Positions 50,169 through 57,780 of a stretch of 64,000 bases of DNA are shown piece by piece. Origin of the DNA: Aureimonas ureilytica DSM 18598 = NBRC 106430 (GTDB lineage Bacteria > Pseudomonadota > Alphaproteobacteria > Rhizobiales > Rhizobiaceae); the NCBI RefSeq assembly GCF_000382705.1, contig NZ_ARQE01000001.1, positions 725,551-789,550 of the forward strand. The letters run 5' to 3'. Under the pieces are notes generated by a model that saw only the letters and a program-made list of their open reading frames with translations, had not been told where the DNA came from and searched no databases. How positions within the stretch are numbered: the stretch's first letter is position 1; each line of letters starts with the position of its first letter. A program made the position numbers and the translations under genes.

Positions 50169-50246
50169 CCGAGTTTACAAGGGTTTTAAACTGCCTCGTT
50201 CCCATGCTCTTCGCGTATGCAGCATGAGGAAATGAAGGGCAGTGCG

Positions 50247-51500
50247 TCAGTCCCGGGACGGGGCGAAGGCGCCGTCACCCAACTGGCGACGGATCGGGAA
50301 GCCCTCGACATAGGCCTTGATCGCGTCCGGCGTCAGTTCGCCCACCGGCGCGGTTTCACGTGAATCCCCCGATGCCGCGTCTTCGAACGCGGCGTCATGG
50401 AGATCGGGCCGGAAGGCGCCGGCGGCGCGGCGGGCCATGTCCTCGCCGAGGGGCACCTGTCCCCAGCGCACCATCTGGCTGTAGACCCAGAGTGCTTCGG
50501 ACGGGCGTGGGCGGTTGGCCTCGCCGCGATGGAAGGTCAGATAGTTCGGCAGGTTGCGGCGCGTTCCGTCCCGGTCCACCCGCAGGTCGCCTGCGAGGAT
50601 GCTCGCGAGCGAGGCGGCGTCGCCGCCGAGATGCTCCGGCCGCGCGAGGATCGAGGCGAGTTCCACCCGGTTCTCCGCTCCGTCGCACCAGAGCGCCGCC
50701 TGCCTCAGCGCCCGCAGGAGCGCCGCGCCGAGTTCGGCGTTCTCGGCCCACCAGTCCGGCCGGACGCCCAGCACCTTTTCCGGCGAGGACGGGGAGATGT
50801 CGGCCTTCACCGCGACGATGCGCCCGACGCCCGCTTCCACCGCGCCGACATTCCAGGGCGCGTTGACGCAGAACCCGTCGATCGCGCCCGAGCGCAGGGC
50901 GTCCACCGTCAGCGGCGGCGGGACGACGGTCATGGCGACGTCGCGATCCGGGTCGATCCCCGCTTCCGCCATCCAGAAGCGGAACTCGTAATTGTGCGAC
51001 GAGAACGGGTAGGTCATCGCGAAGGTCAAGGGCGCCTCGCCCGCCGCCGCGCGCTGTCGGACCACGCGGGCGAGCGCACGCGCATGGGCGGCGGGCTCCT
51101 CGCCGTCCTCCCCGTCCGCCGCCTCGCGCATCGCCTCGAACAGGCGCATGGACAGCGTCACCGCATTGCCGCCGAGGCCGAGCGAAAAGGGCGCGATGAC
51201 GGGATAGGGATTGGAGCCGAGGCCGAGCTGCGAGGCGACCGCCATGGGTCCGAGAAGATGGGCCGCGTCGAACTGGCGGAAGGCGAGCCGATCCCGGATG
51301 TTGGACCAGGACACGTCCCGCACGAGATCGAGCCGCAGCCCTGCCGCGCGGTCGAGCCCGAGGGCGGCCGCCGCGATCGGCACCGCCGCGTCCACCAGCG
51401 GAATGAAGCCGAGGCGCACGGTCGGCAGCGTGGACAGGTTGGACAGGGTGGCGGGGCCGGACAGGGTGGAGGGGGCCGAAAGGGAAGGGGTCGAATTCAT
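50247..51500 (-). CDS. nasS: NasS, nitrate-sensing NrtA-like regulator
   Basis: 417 residues of the CmpA/NrtA family but without any signal peptide, so it is cytoplasmic. Landmarks are TVRLGFIPLVDAAVPIAAAA, SSHNYEFRFWMAEAGIDPDR and FCVNAPWNVGAVEAGVGRIV. In Paracoccus and Azotobacter NasS holds NasT inactive until nitrate or nitrite binds. It overlaps nasT by 4 bp. The N-terminus carries a repetitive Ser/Thr/Leu stretch (SAPSTLSGPATLSNLSTLPT) not seen in typical members. Confidence 0.93.
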   Translation of the reverse strand: MNSTPSLSAPSTLSGPATLSNLSTLPTVRLGFIPLVDAAVPIAAAALGLDRAAGLRLDLVRDVSWSNIRDRLAFRQFDAAHLLGPMAVASQLGLGSNPYPVIAPFSLGLGGNAVTLSMRLFEAMREAADGEDGEEPAAHARALARVVRQRAAAGEAPLTFAMTYPFSSHNYEFRFWMAEAGIDPDRDVAMTVVPPPLTVDALRSGAIDGFCVNAPWNVGAVEAGVGRIVAVKADISPSSPEKVLGVRPDWWAENAELGAALLRALRQAALWCDGAENRVELASILARPEHLGGDAASLASILAGDLRVDRDGTRRNLPNYLTFHRGEANRPRPSEALWVYSQMVRWGQVPLGEDMARRAAGAFRPDLHDAAFEDAASGDSRETAPVGELTPDAIKAYVEGFPIRRQLGDGAFAPSRD

Positions 51501-52099
51501 CGCTTCACCTCGCCGCCGAAGAGATCGGCCGCCGTCACGATGCTGCGCGCGATCTCCACCAGCTTCCGCTTCTCGTTCATCGCCGTCTGGCGCAGGAGGC
51601 GGTAGCTTTCTTCCTCGCTGAGGCCCCTGCGCTGCATCAGGATGCCCTTGGCCTTTTCCACGATCTTGCGATCGGCGAGTTCCGAGCGCGCCTCGTGCAA
51701 TTCGCGCTCCAGCCGCGAATAGGCGTGGAAACGCAGGACGGCCATGTCGAGAATCGCCTTCACGCGCTCCTTCTTCAGCCCGTCCACCACATAGGCCGAG
51801 ACGCCCGCCGAGATCGCGGCCTCCATGGAGGCGGCGTCCGAGCGGTCGACGAACATGGCGATGGGGCGCTGAACGGTGCGCGACACCTGAAAGAACTGCT
51901 CCAGCCGGTCGCGATTGGGGTTTTCGAGATCCACCACGATCACGTCGGGACGAAACTGCTCGATCTCGCGCACCAGACCGTTCATCGCGGCGACGACGCG
52001 CACGCGCTCATGCCCGGCCTCGCGCAGCCCCTCCTCGATGATGGTGGCCCGCGCTCGGTTTTCGTCGACGATCAGAACGGCAAGGGCGCTGGGCTCCAT
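51497..52099 (-). CDS. nasT: NasT, ANTAR-domain response regulator (antiterminator)
   Basis: 200 residues: receiver-like domain (LAVLIVDENRARATIIEEGL, VIVVDLENPNRDRLEQFF) and an ANTAR RNA-binding domain at about 135-190 (RKIVEKAKGILMQRRGLSEE, SYRLLRQTAMNEKRKLVEIA). ANTAR proteins bind paired hexaloop hairpins in leader RNAs and stop terminator formation; the nrtA leader next door is the obvious target. Start at 52099 (MEPSALAVLIVDE) because the extra upstream residues are Ala/Arg-rich and unlike the family. Confidence 0.94.
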   Translation of the reverse strand: MEPSALAVLIVDENRARATIIEEGLREAGHERVRVVAAMNGLVREIEQFRPDVIVVDLENPNRDRLEQFFQVSRTVQRPIAMFVDRSDAASMEAAISAGVSAYVVDGLKKERVKAILDMAVLRFHAYSRLERELHEARSELADRKIVEKAKGILMQRRGLSEEESYRLLRQTAMNEKRKLVEIARSIVTAADLFGGEVKR

Positions 52100-52191
52100 C
52101 TGCGCATGTTTTGCGCAAGCCGCACGAGGAGGCAAGGGAGGTCCTGCTGCGGCGCGGCAAAAATTTAGCCGCGCCCTCAAGCGGGAGCGCG

Positions 52192-52620
52192 TCAGCCCTT
52201 GTCGGCGGTGAGGCCGGCGGCTTCGATGCCGGCGACTGCGGCCGTCTCGTCATTGTCCGACGTGTCGCCGGTGATGCCGACCGCGCCGACGATCGCGCCA
52301 TCGCGGCGGATCAGGACGCCGCCCGGCACCGGCACGAGCGAGCCGCCGGCCAGCGCGTTCATGGACTGGATGAAATAGGGCTGCTCCTCGGCGCGCTTCC
52401 ACAGGGCGCGCGAGCCCATGCCCATCTGCACCGCGCCATTGGCCTTGCCGATGGCGATGTCGGGCCGCATGCGCGAGGCGCCGTCCTGCCGCTCCAGGGC
52501 GACGAGCGCGCCGCCGGCATCCAGCACCGCGACGGTCAGCGGCTTCAGCTTCAGCTCCGCGCCCTTGGCGAGCGCGGCGGCGATGATGGTGCGGGCGGTG
52601 TCGAGCGTCAGCGTCGTCAT
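52192..52620 (-). CDS. GlcG/HbpS family heme-binding-like protein
   Basis: 142 residues. The single domain matches GlcG/HbpS: LTVAVLDAGGALVALERQDG at about 28-47, then IAIGKANGAVQMGMGSR and VPVPGGVLIRRDGAIVGAVG, ending with the conserved GITGDTSDNDE region. Members bind heme or cobalamin, or assist metabolic operons; function here is not known. It is 92 bp upstream of nasT on the same strand and may be co-transcribed with nasTS. Confidence 0.85.
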   Translation of the reverse strand: MTTLTLDTARTIIAAALAKGAELKLKPLTVAVLDAGGALVALERQDGASRMRPDIAIGKANGAVQMGMGSRALWKRAEEQPYFIQSMNALAGGSLVPVPGGVLIRRDGAIVGAVGITGDTSDNDETAAVAGIEAAGLTADKG

Positions 52621-52721
52621 GAAACGGCCTCTCGTTAAGGGAGGCCTGTCCTAACGCGCGCGGGCGCGGCTCGCAAATCGCGGGGGCCTGGAAGGCGGGA
52701 GCGCATCGCGCTCCCGTTCCG

Positions 52722-52973
52722 CTAGCGGGAGGCAGGGCTCTCCACGAGGAGGCCCGCGAGCCGACGCACGAGCGGCATGACGACGAGAAGCGTCGGAAAG
52801 GCGACGAGCCAGGACAGGCCCCAGCCCTTCAGCCATTGGGTGGGCAGGTCGGCGGACAGGCCGAGCGCCCGCGCCGTGGAAATGGCCGAAACCACGCCGC
52901 ACATCATGAGCGAGAGAAGAAACGGAACCACGATCGAGGCATGGCGCGGGGGAAGCTTGCGGAAAGCAGGCAT
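52722..52973 (-). CDS. DUF2798 family small membrane protein
   Basis: 83 residues with two membrane helices (VVPFLLSLMMCGVVSAISTA and WGLSWLVAFPTLLVVMPLVR), the exact layout of DUF2798. The pattern W-x2-W-x2-AFPTLLVVMPLVRRL in the second helix is the family signature. Function unknown; an inner-membrane location is expected. It stands alone between two minus-strand genes. Confidence 0.87.
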   Translation of the reverse strand: MPAFRKLPPRHASIVVPFLLSLMMCGVVSAISTARALGLSADLPTQWLKGWGLSWLVAFPTLLVVMPLVRRLAGLLVESPASR

Positions 52974-53117
52974 GACGACACTCCCTAGGCCTGCCGGAAC
53001 GGCGAAGGCCAGCTTGAGCGTTGGTTCACGTTAACGCTTACGGAGCGGATGCACGCAGGGACGATTCCATGGTGCGGCGCGGCGGTCAAGCGCCGCGACG
53101 GGGAAGGCCTGCCCGCC

Positions 53118-54377
53118 TCAGCCGAAGCGGCGCGCCGCGTCGAGGCCGAGGCCGAGGCCGACCGAGCCGAAGGCGTCGGAATGGGCGATGCGGGCGCCGG
53201 GAAAGCGCGCCACAGCCGCGCCCTGCACGGCCGGCACCTGTGCGCCGCCGCCCGTCAGGATCACCGTGTCCACCGCCTCCGCCTCGACGCCGCCGAGATG
53301 CAGCGCCTCGGAAATGGCGCGGTCGATCTTCTCCACGAGTTCTCCCGTCGCCGCCTCGAATTCGCCGCGCGTCACCGCCGTTTCGAGCGCGAGACCGGGC
53401 TCCTTCAGCTGGATGGCGGTCGCGGCCTCGTCCGACAGGGCGATCTTGGCGCGCTCCACCGCGCCGGCGAGGCGGTGGCCCGAGCGATGCGCCAGCATAT
53501 GCTCCATGCGCCCGAGCTTCTCGGGCTCGGCCGCTTCCTTGCGCAGGGCGCGGATGTCGGCGAGGATCTTGGGCGTATAGAGCGTGTTGATCCGGTGCCA
53601 GGTCGCCATGTCGTTGAAGTACCAGACCGGCATCAGGCGCTTGCCGTCGGCGGTCGAGGAGCCGAGGCCGAGCAGCGGCTGCATCTTGGCGATGTTCAAG
53701 AGCCGATCGAAATCCGTGCCGCCGACATGGACGCCCGTCGTGCCGAGAATGTCGTCGGCCCGGTCGGGATTGCGGGCGCGCTCGGGCGACAGGCGCAGGA
53801 GCGAGAAGTCCGACGTGCCGCCGCCGATATCCACTACCAGCGCCAATTGCTCGGCATTGATCGTGCTCTCGAAATAGAGCGCGGCGGCGACCGGCTCGAA
53901 CTGGAACTCGATATGGCGGAAGCCCTGCGCGCGGGCGGCGGCTTCGAGCTGCCCTTGCGCGTTCGCGTCCGCCTCGTCGCTCTCGTCCACGAAGCGCACG
54001 GGGCGGCCGAGCACGATGCTGTCGGTCTCGCCGCCGGTCTCCGTTTCCAGCTTCTGGCGCAGATGCTTCAGGAAGCGGCCGATCAGGTCCTCGAAGGTCA
54101 TGCGCTCGCGCCCGACCTGCGTCGTTTCCTTCATCAAGGCCGAGCCGAGAATGCTTTTCAGCGCGCGCATGAAGCGCCCTTCGGCCCCGTCCACATATTC
54201 GAACACGGCGCGGCGCCCGAAATAGGTGTGCCCGTCCTCCAGGCTGAAGAACAGCGCCGAGGGGATCGTCAGATGCTCGCCTTCCACCGGCAGAAGCCGC
54301 GGCGCACCGCCCGGCGCGCAGAGCGCGAGGGTGGAATTGGTGGTGCCGAAGTCGAGGCCGGGAAAGAAGCGGGACAT
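53118..54377 (-). CDS. Hsp70-like ATPase (YegD type) without substrate-binding domain
   Basis: 419 residues. Only the actin-like ATPase of Hsp70 is present: phosphate 1 GLDFGTTNSTLALCAPGG, phosphate 2 LALVVDIGGGTSDFSLLRL, and the adenosine motif TVILTGGGAQVPAVQGAAVA. The beta-sandwich and lid of DnaK are missing, as in E. coli YegD. Role unknown; a chaperone-like or cytoskeletal ATPase is possible. Start at 54377 (MSRFFPGLDFGTT); an ATG 57 bp upstream adds sequence unlike the family. Confidence 0.9.
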   Translation of the reverse strand: MSRFFPGLDFGTTNSTLALCAPGGAPRLLPVEGEHLTIPSALFFSLEDGHTYFGRRAVFEYVDGAEGRFMRALKSILGSALMKETTQVGRERMTFEDLIGRFLKHLRQKLETETGGETDSIVLGRPVRFVDESDEADANAQGQLEAAARAQGFRHIEFQFEPVAAALYFESTINAEQLALVVDIGGGTSDFSLLRLSPERARNPDRADDILGTTGVHVGGTDFDRLLNIAKMQPLLGLGSSTADGKRLMPVWYFNDMATWHRINTLYTPKILADIRALRKEAAEPEKLGRMEHMLAHRSGHRLAGAVERAKIALSDEAATAIQLKEPGLALETAVTRGEFEAATGELVEKIDRAISEALHLGGVEAEAVDTVILTGGGAQVPAVQGAAVARFPGARIAHSDAFGSVGLGLGLDAARRFG

Positions 54378-54576
54378 GGAGCGGCTCGCGAAACGAGGGC
54401 TTCGCGGCACCCGGAACGGCGCGTCGAAGCTCATGGCAAACGGGCGGCCCGTCTATCGTATCGCGCCGCACAATGAAAGGGCGAGCCTTGCGCGAAACGG
54501 CCCTGGCTGGCCTGCGTGCTTTCCATCAGTGCGCGACGCGAGGCGTGCCCCAAAGCTCCTGCCCAACGGTCGAAAC

Positions 54577-54606
54577 GAAAAAGGGACGCCGAGCGACGCC
54601 CCTTTC
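54577..54606 (-). terminator. probable terminator of the catalase-family gene
   Basis: On the minus strand AAAGGG-N14-CCCTTTTTCG forms a 6-bp outer stem with weaker inner pairing, then a T-run, 32 bp past the stop codon. Confidence 0.55.
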
Positions 54607-54637
54607 CTGTCGGCTGACGCGCAGGACCATCGCCGCC

Positions 54638-55708
54638 TTACGCCGGCTCGTGGATCGGGCAGCGGTTGAAGCGGGCGCGGAACTCGGCGGAATGCTGGTA
54701 GGCCGAGCGGCGGGCGCGGTTGATGTTGCCGAGCGGCTGATGGGCGGCAAGGCCGGTCCAGACGCTGAAGCGCATTTCCTCGTCCACCGCCCGCACGCGC
54801 CTCTCGTCCCAGCTGTCCTGCGGATCGACCGTGATGGTCGCGACCGTCTGGAACGGCGCTTCCTCCTCGTTCCACTCGACGGTCGGGTCTTCCACCGGCT
54901 GGCGCTCCAGATCGCGGCAGAGCTGGACGCGCAGCTCCCACACGCCCCGGCGCGCGCGCATCTCGGCCTGCACCGTTTCACGAATGGCGTTCGGCCGGTC
55001 GGTGGCGTCGATCTCCTTGTCTTCCAGCTCGGTCAGGTCGGCCGAGACCGGCACGATGCTGAACTTGGCGATATAATCGCCGTAACGGAAGGGCGTGACG
55101 CTGTAATAGGTCTGGCCGAGCGGATCGACATTGGGCGCGCCGCCGAGCGACTGGAGCTTGGGGCTTTCGATGCCCACCGTTTCCAGCGCCTTGCTGACGC
55201 CGCGCAAAACGCTCGACATCACCGTCTTGGTGCCTTCGAGCCGGTCCGTGGTCTTGGCCAGCATCTTCAGATTGCCGAGAAACTGATCGGCCGTCTTGGT
55301 CTGGAAGACCGGGCCGTTGACCATGACGAAATCCTGCGTCGTGCCTTCCGCGCCGGGCAGGCGCTCGCCCTCGACATCCAGAACCTTCAAGGCGAGGCCG
55401 CGCGGCAGCGAGATCGCGTCGGGCAGGATGTCGCCGGCATTGGTGGACAGGCGCAGGAAGACCTTGTGCTCGCCGGGCTTGGCGAAAAGCCCCTGCGCGA
55501 GTTCCGGGGCAAGGCCCTCGTGAACGCGCATCGTGCCTTCCAGAATGCCATGCGCCTTGGCATGAACCGAGCGCACGGCATGGCCGTAGTCGTGCGCGGT
55601 GGTCTCCAGGATCGTGTCGAAGGTCTCGTTCAGACCGGCTTGTGTTTCCTTCTCGTCGGGCTGCACGGTTTCGACGGCGGGGGAATAGCGGACGGGCGCG
55701 GCTGTCAT
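54638..55708 (-). CDS. catalase family protein (small, SrpA-like)
   Basis: 356 residues, shorter than a full catalase. The distal His is in DYGHAVRSVHAKAHGILEG, the substrate-channel Asn region in TTQDFVMVNGPVFQTKTADQ, and a probable proximal heme Tyr in NINRARRSAYQHSAEFR. Such short heme proteins have weak catalase or peroxidase activity. Start is ATG 55708; an upstream TTG would add six residues. The 5' region holds a tiny reading frame and a 22-bp palindrome. No cytochrome partner is encoded beside it. Confidence 0.87.
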   Translation of the reverse strand: MTAAPVRYSPAVETVQPDEKETQAGLNETFDTILETTAHDYGHAVRSVHAKAHGILEGTMRVHEGLAPELAQGLFAKPGEHKVFLRLSTNAGDILPDAISLPRGLALKVLDVEGERLPGAEGTTQDFVMVNGPVFQTKTADQFLGNLKMLAKTTDRLEGTKTVMSSVLRGVSKALETVGIESPKLQSLGGAPNVDPLGQTYYSVTPFRYGDYIAKFSIVPVSADLTELEDKEIDATDRPNAIRETVQAEMRARRGVWELRVQLCRDLERQPVEDPTVEWNEEEAPFQTVATITVDPQDSWDERRVRAVDEEMRFSVWTGLAAHQPLGNINRARRSAYQHSAEFRARFNRCPIHEPA

Positions 55709-55747
55709 GACCTTGAACCTTTCCAAACGCCTTGGGGGCTTGGTCGG

Positions 55748-55804
55748 CTAAGCTTCGGCCAGGCCGATGAGTTCCATCGCGCGCGAGAGATTGAGGCTGT
55801 CCAT
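55748..55804 (-). CDS. possible 18-residue leader peptide before the catalase gene
   Basis: An ATG at 55804 opens MDSLNLSRAMELIGLAEA followed by TAG, 39 bp before the catalase start. The start codon lies at the centre of a perfect 22-bp palindrome, so a hairpin could hide it. No ribosome binding site is obvious. Translation is not shown; it may be the remnant of a longer gene. Confidence 0.25.
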   Translation of the reverse strand: MDSLNLSRAMELIGLAEA

Positions 55805-55814
55805 GGACAGCCTC
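55793..55814. repeat. perfect 22-bp palindrome upstream of the catalase gene
   Basis: Arms GAGGCTGTCCA and TGGACAGCCTC meet without a spacer. It touches the stop codon of the membrane protein gene upstream and overlaps the possible leader peptide start. It could be an operator or, without a loop, a DNA cruciform; there is no T-run for a terminator. Confidence 0.7.
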
Positions 55815-56326
55815 TAGGGTTTCCAGACCCAGAGAAAGATCGCGACGCCGAAGAGATAGGTCCAGGTGAAGCCGAAGATCCAGGGCGTGTGCAGGGCGAA
55901 GCGCGCGCCCTGCCGGAAGCGCAGGTCGAGCGTCGGGTCGAGCGGCGAATCCGCCCGCTCCACCGGCCAGAAGGGCGCGAGCGCGCGGTGGCGGTCGATG
56001 AGCTCCTGCTGCCGCCGGTGCCAGGCCTCGATCTCGCCCGCCGAAGCGCGCAGGCTCGCCCAGGCATCGACCGACAGGACGAAGCCGAGGATCGACAGGG
56101 GCAGGGGCACGAGCAGCGTGAAGAGGCCGGGCTTCGACCAGCCCGCCGCCATGGAGGAGGCATAGGCGATCACCAGAAAGGACTGCGCCGTCAGATAGGC
56201 CGACAGGCGCGCCGACAGAATCTCGCCCTCGAACCGGATTTCGCTGCGATATTGCGACAGAAGCGCGGACGGGTCCGGCGTGTTCGCCGGCTGCGGGCCT
56301 GCGGCGCTTGCGCCGGCCTCGCTCAT
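55814..56326 (-). CDS. uncharacterised membrane protein
   Basis: 170 residues. A polar N-terminus of about 40 residues is followed by two close hydrophobic segments (SFLVIAYASSMAAG and LFTLLVPLPLSILGFVLSV), a cytoplasmic helix rich in Trp and Arg (AWHRRQQELIDRHRALAPFW), and a final hydrophobic helix (FGFTWTYLFGVAIFLWVW). I do not recognise a named family. It may share a transcript with the small gene before it and the catalase after it. Confidence 0.72.
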   Translation of the reverse strand: MSEAGASAAGPQPANTPDPSALLSQYRSEIRFEGEILSARLSAYLTAQSFLVIAYASSMAAGWSKPGLFTLLVPLPLSILGFVLSVDAWASLRASAGEIEAWHRRQQELIDRHRALAPFWPVERADSPLDPTLDLRFRQGARFALHTPWIFGFTWTYLFGVAIFLWVWKP

Positions 56327-56353
56327 GGCCGCGCGGCCCTTCGCTCGGCCGGA

Positions 56354-56545
56354 TCACCCCTTGGCATGGTTCGCCTCGCCGGATTCGCCGGCCAGAACCG
56401 CCTGGAGATTGCTGACGATCAGCTCCACATTCTCGCGGCTGGCGCTGATTTCGAAGACTTCGGCTTGATCGTCCACGATATGGATCACGAACGTTCCGTC
56501 GGTGTTCTCGCTGGCAAAACCGGTGAGGTTGCGGCGCTCGGTCAT
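56354..56545 (-). CDS. small uncharacterised protein
   Basis: 63 residues: TDGTFVIHIVDDQAEVFEIS suggests beta strands and ISASRENVELIVSNLQAVLA an amphipathic helix, a compact soluble alpha/beta protein. No family recognised. Composition fits the surrounding genes and the preceding gap holds no other frame, so I think it is real. 27 bp before the membrane protein gene. Confidence 0.6.
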   Translation of the reverse strand: MTERRNLTGFASENTDGTFVIHIVDDQAEVFEISASRENVELIVSNLQAVLAGESGEANHAKG

Positions 56546-56619
56546 GGGGCGTCTCCGTCGCTGGAAGGGGGCGGGGCGGCCGGGTGGGGCGCCGTCGCCG
56601 GATCAAGGGAAAGGCATCC

Positions 56620-57780
56620 ATGAGCGCTTTGGTTCAGCCCCGTCTCGTGAACGACGCGTTCGGCGATTCCACGCTCTATCTCGACTTCGCCTTCGGCCGG
56701 CGCGCCATGCTCTTCGACCTCGGGGACATCCACGCCCTGTCGCCGCGCGAGATCGGCCGCGTTACCCATGTGTTCGTGTCGCATCTCCACATGGATCACT
56801 TTGCCGGCTTCGACCGCCTCTTGCGCCTTCGATTGAACGTGCCGGGCCGCATCCGGCTCGTCGGGCCGCCGGGCCTTTGCGAGGGCGTGGCGCACAAGCT
56901 CGCGGCCTATCGCTGGAACCTCCTCGGCGAGACCTCGCCCGATTTCGCGCTGGAGGCGCTGGACTGGCGGGAGGGCGGCTTCGTCGCGGCCGGCCTGTTT
57001 CGGGCGCGGGCGGGTTTCGCGCAGGCCGACTTAGAGCTGGGGATGAAACCTCCGGGCGGAGGAGGGTCGAGAGATTTTCGTTCGCTCGCTAGGAGCGAAG
57101 CGCAGTCGATGCCGGCGGCATCGGCGAGCATTCACGACGAAGCGAGCGACGGAAAGATCCGACCCGCCGACCCCGCGAGGTTTCGTCCCCAGCTCTTAAG
57201 CTTGCCCGATCTTCCGCCCGGCGTGGTCCTCGCCGAGCCAGGTCTCCTGGTAGAGGCGGTGCCGCTCGACCACGGAATTCCCTCGCTCGCCTTCGCCCTG
57301 CAGGAACGGCTGCGGGTGAATGTCCACAAGGCGAGGCTGGACGAGATGGGGCTTGCCGTCGGCCCCTGGCTTTCCCGCGCCAAGGAACGTCTGCGGGCCG
57401 GCGAGGGCGGGGACGTGGAGGGGCCGGAGGGGCAAGCGCTTTCGCTGGAGGCGCTGGTTCAGGCCGGCGCGCTGCAAACGGCCGATGGCCAGCGCGTCGC
57501 CTATGTCACCGATGCGGGATGGAGCGAGGCGAACCGCAAGGGTATCCGAGCCATCGCGAAGGACGCCGACACGCTCTTCATCGAAGCCGGCTTTCTCGAC
57601 GCCGATCGCGCCATCGCCAATGGCCGGCACCATCTGACCGCCGCGCAAGCCGGCACGCTCGCGCGCGAAGCCGGCGCGCGGCGCGCCGTAGCCCATCATT
57701 ATTCGCCCCGCTACGAGACGCGGGAAGCGGAACTGAGCGCCGAGTTCGAGGCGGCCTACAGGCGCAGCGGCGAGGCGTAG
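56620..57780 (+). CDS. MBL-fold metallo-hydrolase (RNase Z-like) carrying an in-frame palindromic insertion
   Basis: 386 residues. Metal ligands: THVFVSHLHMDHFAGFDRLL (HxHxDH), VPLDHGIPSLAFALQER, VTDAGWSEAN, FIEAGFLD and a final His in VAHHYSPRYE. This is a ribonuclease Z/ElaC-related branch. Residues about 138-194 (LELGMKPPGGGG to FRPQLLS) have no counterpart in the fold and are encoded by a 171-bp near-palindrome, exactly 57 codons. Without it the reading would run AQAD to LPDLPPG, as expected for the family. The frame stays open, so the protein may still fold with an extra loop. The start at 56620 has AAGGGAAAGG upstream. The 3' end overlaps the convergent gene by 25 bp. Confidence 0.88.
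   Translation: MSALVQPRLVNDAFGDSTLYLDFAFGRRAMLFDLGDIHALSPREIGRVTHVFVSHLHMDHFAGFDRLLRLRLNVPGRIRLVGPPGLCEGVAHKLAAYRWNLLGETSPDFALEALDWREGGFVAAGLFRARAGFAQADLELGMKPPGGGGSRDFRSLARSEAQSMPAASASIHDEASDGKIRPADPARFRPQLLSLPDLPPGVVLAEPGLLVEAVPLDHGIPSLAFALQERLRVNVHKARLDEMGLAVGPWLSRAKERLRAGEGGDVEGPEGQALSLEALVQAGALQTADGQRVAYVTDAGWSEANRKGIRAIAKDADTLFIEAGFLDADRAIANGRHHLTAAQAGTLAREAGARRAVAHHYSPRYETREAELSAEFEAAYRRSGEA
57030..57200. mobile_element. 171-bp palindromic element inserted in frame in the MBL-fold gene
   Basis: The left arm starts CTTAGAGCTGGGGATGAAAC (57030) and the right arm ends GTTTCGTCCCCAGCTCTTAAG (57200): over 20 bp of near-perfect inverted repeat. The complementarity continues inward (GGTCG...TTCGCTCGCT against AGCGAGCGA...CGACC). 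The centre is the perfect palindrome CGATGCCG-G-CGGCATCG at 57107-57123, whose midpoint 57115 is the exact midpoint of the element. It carries no transposase. Length 171 is a multiple of three and the reading has no stop. It resembles in kind the palindromic elements that insert in frame in Rickettsia genes; family unknown. Confidence 0.8.

Larger units (their letters stand above)
49902..50246 (-). promoter_or_regulatory. nrtA leader and promoter region
   Basis: 345 bp between nasS and nrtA, the control region of the nitrate assimilation genes. From upstream to downstream it holds an inverted repeat CATGCT-N12-AGCATG (50203-50226), a candidate sigma-54 promoter, a 16-bp palindrome GGACTTTGGAAAGTCC (50102-50117), a hexaloop hairpin and an intrinsic terminator 48 bp before the nrtA start codon. 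The transcript leader would be about 240 nt. This layout fits NasT-type (ANTAR) antitermination. Confidence 0.65.
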
